From contig NC_087080.1 of the NCBI RefSeq assembly GCF_026151205.1, forward strand, positions 631,812-691,811: 60,000 nucleotides of DNA, written 5' to 3'. The position numbers and the translations under genes are program-made. The DNA is from Bolinopsis microptera (lineage: Eukaryota; Ctenophora; Tentaculata; Lobata; Bolinopsidae). Shown here in pieces: positions 36,501-48,400 of this stretch. The notes under the pieces were generated by a model. The model was given only the letters and a program-made list of their open reading frames with translations, searched no databases and was not told where the DNA came from. Position 1 is the stretch's first letter. Every line of letters begins with the position of its first letter.

Positions 36501-39500
36501 AGCACATACAAAATTAACACGCTCACGACAACATCAAAAAACTCTTTGGTTTTGAGAATTGATTGCCATCTCGAAATAATTTTTTTGACGATAAACGTGT
36601 GTTACAACATAGCACCCACATGATACTCCTGTGTTACAAATAAGGGCTTTTCCATCAGTCAACATATAAACATGTTGTAATTAGATGTACACAATGCTCC
36701 CCCAGCACTTACTCCCTTATATAATATGAACAGGTGTGCTTAAAAGCTTATGACAATAACTATTGTATATATTTGTATGCAACAAACGTAGTGCCTCACA
36801 AAGATGGAAGCTATACATGACGTATATAAAGCAATGTTATTTAGTTCATACGGCCCTCCCGTGGCGTGCAGCTGTGATCACTCTACTAATTAGCCTCGAG
36901 GTAGAGTGTTCGAGCCTTGCTGAGGGCCAGTCATTAGACAAACATTGCTCATTGTATCGTTATTTCAGTCTATAAGTACACATGAATTCTAACTGGGATG
37001 GCCTGGAATTAGCTCAGAGCACTAATTTCCCACCTTGAAAGCTTGAAATGAATAAAAATATCTGAAGGTCCCAGGTTCGAATCCAGGGTCTGCAGCTCTT
37101 ACAAAACTCAAAAACACACAAAAATTTCTGTGATATGGCTGATGCTGACGGTTCGGTTAGAGAGATCTTAGCCTATCTCCAGTACCATGAGTCAGCTATA
37201 TCACTGTTCGGGGTTGGCTCCCGAGAAAATACGGAATCAGGAGAGCATTCTCTCCACTCATTTCCATCTCAAATAATTGTGGGAATGCCCACTAAACTGA
37301 GTTATGTGAGAGCTGTAGACTTTGAAACGAACTCTGGTCGAACACATACACATGTCTGGATGCATACTTTCGATTATATGCACTGTTCCAATATATATGA
37401 ACATAGTAACCACGCTGTAATAACTAACAAAGCATGTACACTGAGCTCGTCCGGGCAGCTTTTTCTTAAATTTTATCTTTTTGAATGATCAAAAGTAGCA
37501 GGAAAATAACTCAAGTACTTGAAAAATCTAGTTATCCGACTACCTAAAACTACTGATTTGAAAAGAGACGCCCATTAGGTAAAGAAAAATAACGAATTTT
37601 GATATTATAATGCGTTTAATATCGATATAAACCATCACTATTGTCTACTTTATGATAGCGTTACAGTTGTGTCCAACTCGTGTTTTTGCTTGCACTACAA
37701 CATGTTCATTTGCCTATAAAAGGAGAACCAGTGGACTTATAGCTCATTTCTCAAACTACTTTTTCAGTTACGTTTGATTTTTTGTGCTCTGCTACAAGTT
37801 CAAGACACACATCAAGTTTTACAGGAAAGCATCAAATTTTGTGTTTCCTCTGAAAACGGCTATAAAAGGAGAACCAGTGGACTTAAAGCTCATTTCTCAA
37901 ACTGCTGTTTCAGTTACGTTTGATTTTTTGTGCTCTGCTACAAGTTAAAGACACACATCAAGTTTTACAGGAAAGCACCAAATTTTGTGTTTCTCTGAAA
38001 ACGGCTTTAAAAGGAGAACCAGTGGACTTATAGCTCATTTCTCAAACTGCTGTTTCAGTAACGTTTGATTTTTTGTGCTCTGCAACACATCTTTGTGCTA
38101 CGGAAAAGAAATCATGAAAAGGGGACCTGGGGCAAGGACAGCTGATAAAAATCGCAACAAAAACCCAATTTTGGAATGTCCTATCTGCTCAAAGAGAATG
38201 AGATCTGACAACCTGAAACGGCATATCCCGACTCATAATCCTGAGAAGCCCTGCAGGAATTGCAAGAAGTTTTTTCGCTCTGACAAGTTGGCGAGACATG
38301 AGCTTTTGTGTAGCTCTGATATTGACGAATCCTTGTGCAATCGTCACTCTGGTGTTCATGAACATCTAAATAGCGAAGAAGAATGCACATCAATTGCAGG
38401 ATATTTCAGGTCATATAAGCTTGATGTAGAGAAAAGCTCAGACTACGATCAAATTCTGTCAGACTCGTGCATTGCAGCTGGAAATAAGATAACTCCATTT
38501 GTACAAAAGAATCCTATAAAAGTGCAACTAGTTATCACTCTTTCATTCCAAAAGCATGTACTCGACGATCGGGACTACTCAGAGAAGGTATTTAGATCCA
38601 TATGTGAACCCTTGCTACTTGCAGATAATATTGCAGATCTTCTATCGCGTGCAAAAAGCTACATTAGACACGGAATTGAAACTTATCAACGGTGTGGAAG
38701 TGGCTGGATATTCGATGAGTTACTATGTGCTCATGTTGAGATAGCAAAGTACTCACCACTCTTTGCATCCGGAAAAGTGTCTCTTCCAAAGAAGCTAAAG
38801 AAAATGAGATCTATCCTAAACATAGCATCCCCCGACAACAAATGCTTCCTTTATTGCATTTTGGCAAAGATATATCCAGTTAACGGTCAACACCCAGATA
38901 GACATACAAAATATCTACCTTACGCCAGTAAGATAGATATGGCCTCTGTCCAATTTCCAGTCAGAATAAAAGATATATCAAAAGTTGAGAAGTTAAACAA
39001 GTTGTCAATTTCTGTCTTCCAGTGGTGCGTTGACAGTGAAGAAGTCTTGCCTCTAAAACATGGCAGTGGTGTCGGAACGCAAATTGATCTACTTTATCTG
39101 GAAAATGATGGGTGTGCCCATTACCTACTGATAAAAAACTTAAATGCATTCATGCGACATCGTTCTAGACATCATAACACGATGTTTTACTGTCGAAAAT
39201 GTATGCATGGATTTGTATCTCTGCAGAACCATGACAAACACTACCAGAACTGCAAGCAAGGGATCAATCAGTTAGTAAAGATGCCCGACCCAGGAGTCAT
39301 TGAATTCAAGGCATTGCACAAGCAAGACAAGAAACTATTTACTGTGTACTTTGACTTTGAATGTTTGACAGTACCTTACAGTTCTTGCAGCAAAAAAGGC
39401 TCTTCTAGCTATACGGAAAAGTATCAAAAGCATGTGCCCTGTAGCTTTTGTATTGTTACTGTGTCAGAGTTTTCAGAATATGACTCCAAAGTTATCACTT

Positions 39501-42392
39501 TCAGCGATGAAGATCCTAATAAAGTGACTGAAGAGTTTATCTCACAGCTAACTAAGATCCATGATGATATGATGAAGTGCTATGAAAAGAATCAGTACCC
39601 AATAGACATGACAGCAGAAGATGAAATAAAGTTTAAAAGTGCTAAAATTTGTCATATTTGCAAAAGAAGACTGAACTGGGAGTCGAGAACGAATTATCCA
39701 GTTCGAGATCATGACCATATCAAAAAAAAGAATAACTTTAGAGGTGCTGCGTGCAATACTTGCAATATCAACTACTTCAATAGAAGCAAAAGGGTCCCAG
39801 CATTTGCACACAATTTAAAAGGATACGATCTAAACCTTTTCTTGCTGGATTTGACAAAAAGGGTCGACAAGTTAGATGTGGTTCCTGAGACACTAGAGAA
39901 GTTTAAAGCAGTGTTTACAGATAAATTTACCTTCTTGGACAGCTTTGCTTTTCTTTCCACCTCGTTGGAAAAGTTAACTGCTAACATGAAAAAGTCTGGT
40001 CTTGAAAACTTCAAGAGACTAAAACGTGAGTTCCCGGAAAACTATGAGCTTTTGTCAGAAAAGGGTGTGTATTTTTATGACTATGCATCATCTTACTCAG
40101 TTTTCTCCGAGAAGAATCTTCCTCCAAAGCAGGCATTTTACAGTAAACTTAGAGATGAGGATATCTCTGACTCTGACTACTCAAGGGCTCAAAATGTCTT
40201 CAAAACCATGAACTGTCAAACATTGTTGGATTACATGGAGCTGTACGTAAAATCTGATGCTCTTCTATTATGTGATGTGTTTGAAAACTTTCGGAAACTT
40301 TGCCTGGATTACTACGGCCTTGACTGCTGTCATTACATGAGTTTGCCAGGATTTTCATGGGATGCTATGCTAAAGATGACAAAAGTCAATATTGAGTACA
40401 TGACTGATATCGATATGTATACATTTATAGAGAAAAATCTCCGGGGCGGAGTTACCACTGTCAATCATCGTCAATTCAAAGCTAACAACCCATATTTGGA
40501 TGACTACGATTGCAGTAAACCAACATCTTTCATTCACTATGTCGATGCGAATAATCTGTATGGGAAGTCTATGTCATTCAAGCTTCCCTGTAAGAATTTC
40601 CGTTGGCTTAGTAAGAATGAAATAAGATCGTTGAATATTGGTGATTTAGATCCCGAAGGTGACACCTGCTATATTTTGGAAGTTGACCTACATTATCCAA
40701 AACATCTGCACGATCACCACAATGACTTCCCTCTTGCTGTGGAAAGCAAAATGATTTATGAGCATCAGTTATCACCCTACAATAAAAAGTTTTTGGAGAT
40801 GCACAACGAAAAATTCAAGTCTTCTCGTAAACTGGTTCCCGATTTAAAAGATAAGGAGCATTTTGTATGCTCCCTCAAGACACTCCAATTATGTTTGAGC
40901 AAAGGGTTGATTCTTGAAAAGATTCACCGAGTTATGGCAGCGGATCAAACAGACTTTGTCACTCCATACATTAAATTTAACTCGGTTAAAAGACGAAATG
41001 CCAAGTCCGATTTTGAAAAAGACTTCTTTAAACTTGCTAACAATTCAATTTATGGTAAGTTTATCGAGAGTCTGAGAAATCGTACTAATGTTAACATTGT
41101 AAAAGATGAAAGATCTGCAAAGCGCCTCACTTCTAAGCCGCAGTTTATTGGATTTCACATGCTGGATGAGCAAACTACTGTTGTACAGTCTGTGAAGCGG
41201 AACTTAGTACTAAACAAACCCATTGCTTGCGGATTTATCGTTTTGGAAAATGCCAAACATATCATGGGAGAGTTCTGGTATGACGTCCTAAAGCCGAAAT
41301 ATGGTGAAAGAATAAAACTCATCCTAAGTGACACGGACAGCTTCATTTATGGTGTGTTTGCAGAGAATGGGTACGAAGATCTATACAGTATACGTGAACT
41401 TATGGATCTATCAGGTTACGTTGAGAATACCCCACTGTCGAGATTCAATGACCCCACCAACAAAAAAGTGCCTGGGAAGTTTTCAGACGAGAAACCGACT
41501 GAAATAATTAGTGAGGTTATTGCTCTGAAGCCTAAAATGTACTCTGTCATGACAAAGAAGCTTGTAACCAGGTGCAGTGAACAACATGAATGCACTTCAT
41601 CTTGTTTCATCGGACATTCTGTCACAGCCAAAGGGATAGCTAAAGCTGCTCAAAGACGGATCCGACATGAAGATTACAGAAACGTATTAGATACTCAGTC
41701 AACAACGATGACAAAGTCACAAACAATTCGCGTTTTTGGAAACAAGATTTTTAGCGTTGTAGTACAAAAACGAGGACTTTCTGGTTTTGACGATAAAAAA
41801 TTCATTTTAGACGATGGTATTAGTACTTTGAGTTATGGACACAAAAATTTGTAACTGTAAGTATTAAATGAATGTTGTTTTTATTAAGAATGTTAATGAG
41901 AATAGGATCAATTTTTACCTACTAAACTTTATTTAGAGTAATTGACACTTATTTGCGATAGTTATTGGAAAATTGTGAGTAAACGAAATTTTGATTAACT
42001 ATATTGCATGCTAGACTTGAATAATGCTTATTTTGTGGTGATATATTGTATCGATTTTACTTTGTTCAATATTCTTTTTAATTTATTCTAAAATCATATT
42101 TGGGTTTTAGTCGTAACTGTCCCGAAAAAAAAGATAAAAAAAGATAAAAAATGCTATAGCTAAAAAGTTGCGAGAAAAATATGACAAAAAAACAGAAATA
42201 TTAGTAAACTACAGAAAATAAACACAAAAAATCATAGGTATGTGTAGCGGTTGCACTTTAAATTGTTTACTCAAGTAAATAATAAAACAAGCTAAAAAAA
42301 TAAGGCATGCCATAAAAGTAACAGTATATATACACACACACACACACACACACAGGCGCACACACAAACACACACACACACACACACACACC

Positions 42393-42426
<34 letters not shown>

Positions 42427-45400
42427 CTCTCTCCCCCCCCCCCCTCTTGTCGAAACTGGTACCTCACTTTTAGGTGGTACAGCGGTACCATATTACATAC
42501 TACTGACGTCCAAATATTGTAAGTTTGTTCCAAAATATAACGAATTCACATGACGTATTATAATAAGAATTCGCGGAATTTGCCAACTCTCTTGGGAAAT
42601 AGGAAGCTACGTTTGATAGACGTGTACCTGGAATAGTATACCCATGGTTACTAACGTTACCATGGTTACTAACGTTACCATGGTTACTAACGTTACCATG
42701 GTTACTAACGTTACCATGGTTACTGTACCTGGAATATAGTCGTCTTTCCCACGTTACTGTCACCTATCATAACACATTTTATCTTAGTTGGTAATTCCTT
42801 TGCCATAGCACTGGAAAAAGGTGTTATCGATAAATAAATTGTTGCAGTTATCCAGTGGCGTAACGTTGCCTGTTGCCTGTTTGTCTTATCACGCTTCGAC
42901 ATTAAGCGAAAAAAAAGCGAGATTTGGAAACATGAAAATCATGCATATTTAAGACTACAAAGGTATCGATATAATTAGAAAAGAACTGAAAGCAAGTTTT
43001 AACCCAGACGGAAATACGAGACAGTGATAAACAACATTATTAATATAAGCTTAGTCGTTTAGAATATTTGTAAGGAAGTATTGTTTTTTTAAGTGTAAAA
43101 GAGACGCAGACTATAAAAGAATCGAATTGCTCCAAGAACATTACTTGGAGCAATTCGATTTGAATCTACAAACTTTATGTAATGCTATCAAGACAGAGCA
43201 TTTATCATGAATCAGGGTGAACCAGGATACAGGTAAAGATAACTTTCACTGAACCAGATTTAATAGTTCACCGGAATCACTTGAATTTGCTGAGGAGATT
43301 AATAATTAACACAGGAATTATCCCAGGAGACAAATTCCTGGGATAAATTCCCGTGCCTTATTGTAAACTCATGCGAACACATTTTTCTTAAGAAAAGAGT
43401 AGCAAACGAAATTTTCGGTATTCAGTTATAAGTTTATTTTGTCGTCTGTAAGCCTGTAAAACTATTGGAGCAGCGTACTGTAAATTATTGCAAGACGGAA
43501 AGTGAGACGAAAACTTGAGAAACCAACAAGAACTGTGGACTGTGGGGTATTAAACAAAATACAACGGTTCATTAAAACGTTTAAAAAAGTAGTTAAACAA
43601 CTGACCAAGTTCCTTCTGTTCCATCTGCTAGCAGGGACCGTATCAAAGTTATTAAGATTTAAACGTTTCAAGCCAAAAGCCGACATATATGGGAGAGTAG
43701 ATATGAGAGAAAAGGAAGGTGATATAGTAACCATGGTTACTAAGGTAGAGTAGAAAAGGAAGGTGATATTGTGCAGAGAGCTGATGACAGCTGATGAGAG
43801 CATACAATATACTGTATTGCACTGTATCTCGTACAGAGGTAATGAGGGGGAAGCAGTGCGAGTGTGTCCCACAAGTGTGTCCCACCGTGCAAGTGTGTCC
43901 CACAAGTGTTTCCCACGAGTGTGTCCCACGAGTGTGTCCCACGAGTGTGTCCTACCAGTGTGTCCCACCAATGTGTCCCACCAGTGTGTCCCACCAGTGT
44001 GTCCCACCAGTGTGTCCCACCAGTGTGTCCCACTGTGCGAGTGTGTCCCACGAGTGTGTCCCACCGTGCGAGTGTGTCCCACGAGTGTGTCCCACAAGTG
44101 TGTCCCACTGTGCGAGTGTGTCCCACTGTTCTGTTTCTACCAAATTTCAGCTACATTTTTGGTTACGCCTGGTGAAGCGAGATATGAAGCCTTGAGTAGC
44201 CGAGTAGGGGAACGTTGCAGTATTTAATCGTTTTTGTTTACTAATCTGTCTGTTTCTAGGCTGGCTTTCAATTAAGTTCAATCAATTAAAAAGTTTGGAT
44301 TTCTTTCACGTTTTCAAATAGAAGAATCCGGCTGGCGTCAGAACACCAGCCCATGGATTATTATGAGCCTTGGCCCAATTCTTATTACAGAAAACAAAAT
44401 GTTTGGGTAACTAAGCAACAAAGCAAAAGATTAAAACGATAAAATGACGGATTTATCGCCTCAAAGAAACAGATAGAAGGTTTAAATTAAGACTCAAGTT
44501 ACCGGACAATGATATCACTAGACTGGAGATGATTTCATCGCAGTCCGGAGACCCCACATATTAGCGACACGTCTTGTTGACGTGATACCAGCTCCAGTCA
44601 AATGAACCGCTCTATGAGTCTATGACGGAACTGTTCGCTAATAATATTATCTGATTTAGGTAGAATCCTTTGATCGCGGTTAAATGATACTGCGGATAAT
44701 AATAAATTAGTGGTTATCAGAGGGGGTTAAAGTTCAGAAACTATTTAAAACTAGAGATAATTAAATGTGCTAAAAAGCGGTTCAATAATACCCTCCCTGG
44801 CTGATAAAACTGTACAAACTTTAAATTATAATTAATTTAACTTAAATACAGATCGTATAACAATGCCCTCTGTGTTTTGTGATTGTTAGTTTGGCATCTT
44901 GATGACGATAGTGACCTGCAAATTGCAATCTCAGGGCTGTTCAGTGGGAATTTGGCAGGAAATACGTCAGAGACTTTTGGGAAACTCAGTAATCTGAGAA
45001 GAATAATATTCTGGAATGGGAGGGAGGGTGGTACACTTTGTAATTAATGGTCGTTAGTGTGGAATCTGCTGTAGGTGATATGTGTTATCTTCGTTTACAT
45101 ATTATGTGTATTGAAGGTCTGCCCTAATTTCATGTTGGATTTATTTCCGAGACTCCCCAGTAAGCCAGTACAAATGTCTCTGTTATATTTAAATACACAA
45201 GTAAGATTGAGCCTTGAAGGGTTTATAATATGTAACATCAGTGTACTGTTTATCGTTTTTGCTCCGGAAAACGTGCAAAACTTAAATTTACTAAACTGTA
45301 GTGGACCGTGAAATATTAAAGAAGTGAGAAAGGACTGGGATGAAGAGACAAGAAGTACAGGAATTACTTCAACCTCTCTCGGATCTAAGTTGGATCTGGA

Positions 45401-48400
45401 AATGGACAAACTTTCAAAGTGCAAAACATAACCAAATTACAAAACACTCAAGAGGGTTGCAACTGAACAGGTTTAAAAATATATAGCGACAAACTAGCAG
45501 CTAGGGGAATCCCCGGAGTTAGAAAACGGAGAATCACATAAAGTGGAGACATAAAGTACAAGAAACAACCTTGCAGTACAACTACAAGAAAACCTCACAA
45601 AATCAGAGAACCTAGCACTATAGCAATGCAGGAGAACTTAGAGAATCAGAAGATTCTAGCAGTACAAGATAACTTAGCTGTAAACTTTCAGTAAACGAGA
45701 ACCCAAAAAATCAGGAGACATAGGTATTTGCAGCGGTAAAAGAGAATCAGGAGAAATAGAGAGAGGTACGGGACGGTACCAGTACACACCCCTAGCTGCT
45801 CGCTGAGTACTGTCCCCGCGAACATGTCTCCGCCGTATTGGAGTTCCAAGGTGACGACAGTTAATTAACCTTCTTGTTTAAAACCCAGGATCGTATTAGG
45901 GTGTCAGTAGTTACCATAGAAACAGAGTACCAAGGTACACACAAATAATGTTAGAGCGGGCCCTGTTTTAACTGTTAAATATATCTTCGTAACACGGATC
46001 TCAGGAAAACATAAGCGTGTTCAAATAAACAGTAAGCATATTTAAAGTCGGGAAGGTCGGGAAAACACCACGTGATGCCCAAATAAGGAGAGGTAAAAGC
46101 ACCACGTGATGCCCAAATAAGGAGAGGTAAAAGCCAGCATGCGGGTTATAACCAAGAACAAACAACACGGGTCCTAACGAATCTGTACAAATATAGGTTG
46201 CAGTGATTCCCGGCGAATCTGTACAAGGTTTTTGGAACGATTTACGAGATTTTACTGTAGGTTAACACTATACTTATCAATTTGTACACAAGATTTAACT
46301 GATATGTATGTTGACACGGTATATACGCTTATGTAAGCAGTATTGATGGTATAAATAGTGAGTACAATGTTTACTGTGACATAAGCTAAATAGTGAGTAC
46401 AATGTTTAATGTGACATAAGCTAAATAGTGAGTACAATGTTTAATGTGACATAAGCTAAATAGTGAGTACAATGTTTAATGTGACATAAGCTAAATAGTG
46501 AGTACAATGTTTAATGTGACATAAGCTAAATAGTGAGTACAATGTTTACTGTGACATAAGCTAAATAGTGAGTACAATGTTTACTGTGACATAAGCTAAA
46601 TAGTGATTACAATGTTTAATGTGACATAAGCTAAATAGTTAGTACAATGTTTACTGTGACATAAGCTAAATAGTGAGTACAATGTTTACTGTGACATAAG
46701 CTAAATAGTGAGTACAATGTTTACTGTGACATAAGCTAAATAGTGAGTACAATGTTTACTGTGACATAAGCTAAATAGTGATTACAATGTTTACTGTGAC
46801 ATAAGCTAAATAGTGAGTACAATGTTTAATGTGACATAAGCTAAATAGTGATTACAATGTTTACTGTGACATAAGCTAAATAGTGAGTACAATGTTTAAT
46901 GTGACATAAGCTAAATAGTGATTACAATGTTTACTGTGACATAAGCTAAATAGTGAGTACAATGTTTACTGTGACATAAGCTAAATAGTGATTACAATGT
47001 TTACTGTGACATAAGCTAAATAGTGATTACAATGTTTACTGTGACATAAGCTAAATAGTGAGTACAATGTTTAATGTGACATAAGCTAAATAGTGAGTAC
47101 AATGTTTAATGTGACATATGGTGGGGGTGTTGTAATGTTAGAGGGTGTTTTTATGTAAATCATAGAACATTTTATGTTCTTATTTAAAAATAAATCTCTA
47201 AATTATAGAATGTTCTAGAACCATTATAAGTACTGTAAGATAAGAAACCGAAAGTGGGGAAGATTCAATACGGTATGTTTAAAAAATAATCGTATATAAA
47301 TATAAGTAATTTGTTTTAAATTAAAAAAAGTAAACCAAAATAAAGAAGTAATTTGTTAAAAAAAGTAAACCAAAATAAAGAAGTAATTTGTTAAAAAAGG
47401 TAAACCAAAATAAAGAAGTAATTTGTTAAAAAAAGGTAGACCAAAATAAAGAAGTAATTTGTTAAAATAATTAAGCTAAAATAAAGAAATAATTTGTTAA
47501 AAAAAGGTAAACCAAAATAAAGAAGTAATTTGTTCAAAAAAGTAAACCAAAATAAAGAAGTAATTTGTTTAAAAACGTAAACCAAAATAAAGAAGTAATT
47601 TGTTTAAAAAAGTAAACCAAAATAAAGAAGTAATTTGTTTAAAAAAGTAAACCAAAATAAAGAAGTAATTTGTTTAAAAAAATAAACTAAAATAAAGAAG
47701 TAATTTGTTTAAAAAAGTAAACCAAAATAAAGAAGTAATTTGTTTAAAAAAATAAACTAAAATAAAGAAGTAATTTGTTTAAAAAAGTAAACCAAAATAA
47801 AGAAGTAATTTGTTAAAAGAAGGTAAACCAAAATAAAGAAGTAATTTGTTTAAAAAAGTAAACCAAAATAAAGAAGTAATTTGTTAAAAAAGGTAAACCA
47901 AAATAAAGAAGTAATTTGTTTAAAAAATTAAGCTAAAATAAAGAAGTAATTTGTTTAACCCCCTAGGAAGCAGCTATTACAAGCGTGCTGAAATACGGAG
48001 TAGGATCTTGTGGTCCTAGAGGCTTCTACGGAACTATTGGTAACTATAGCAACCTTACCTCTGCAGTTTCAAATTTTAAAAATCTATTCACGGTTGTTTT
48101 TAATTATATTCTAAAATATTCCAAATTTTGGCTAAATATCTCAATTTATCTCTACTATAATTCAGAGAATTATTTCTGATGTAGAATGTCTGTATGTACG
48201 ACCGCCCACGTGCAAATTAGATGAAAAATAGGAATTTAGGTAACAACCAAAACGTTCCATAGCAACGGTGTTTTAATGCACACATGCACGTGCAAAGATT
48301 GTTTTAACGTCATTTTTATCGGTTTTGTGGTAATTACGTTGTGTTTAAAGTGTTTTATATTTAAATCGACTGTATCTTTGGTTGGGATGGATATTTTTTG

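Larger units (their letters stand above)
36612..42504 (+). repeat. Right arm of the 12-kb palindrome
   Basis: Inverted copy of 30443-36312. The (CA)n tract (42334-42422) differs in length and carries point changes relative to the left arm. Otherwise the arms look the same over about 5.8 kb. Confidence 0.93.
30437..42510. mobile_element. 12-kb palindromic Polinton-like element with target duplications
   Basis: The element (30443-42504) is flanked by the 6-bp repeat GACGTC (30437-30442 and 42505-42510). Its ends begin AGTAGTATGTAATATGG in inverted orientation. Terminal AG and a 6-bp duplication are known features of Polintons (Mavericks). Unlike Polintons, which have TIRs of a few hundred bp, the whole element is an inverted repeat: arms of about 5.87 kb (30443-36312 and 36612-42504) around a unique centre of 299 bp (36313-36611). 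Each arm has a protein-primed DNA polymerase gene, a 117-codon frame, tRNA-like segments, a triplicated promoter-like repeat and a (GT)n tract. No integrase, ATPase, protease or capsid gene is present. Confidence 0.88.

Noticed and set aside
36763-36975. 70-codon frame in the palindrome arms
   Set aside because: It overlaps the tRNA-like segment, has no recognisable content and is probably chance.
31070-41854. Two independent polymerase genes or a CRISPR-like array
   Set aside because: The two frames are mirror images of one palindrome. No CRISPR-type repeat-spacer pattern exists here, and the tandem repeats in the window are plain minisatellites.
43462-44227. Overlapping frames with GHT or CVPPVCPTS repeats on both strands
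   Set aside because: Artefacts of the 13-bp GTGTCCCACCAGT minisatellite.
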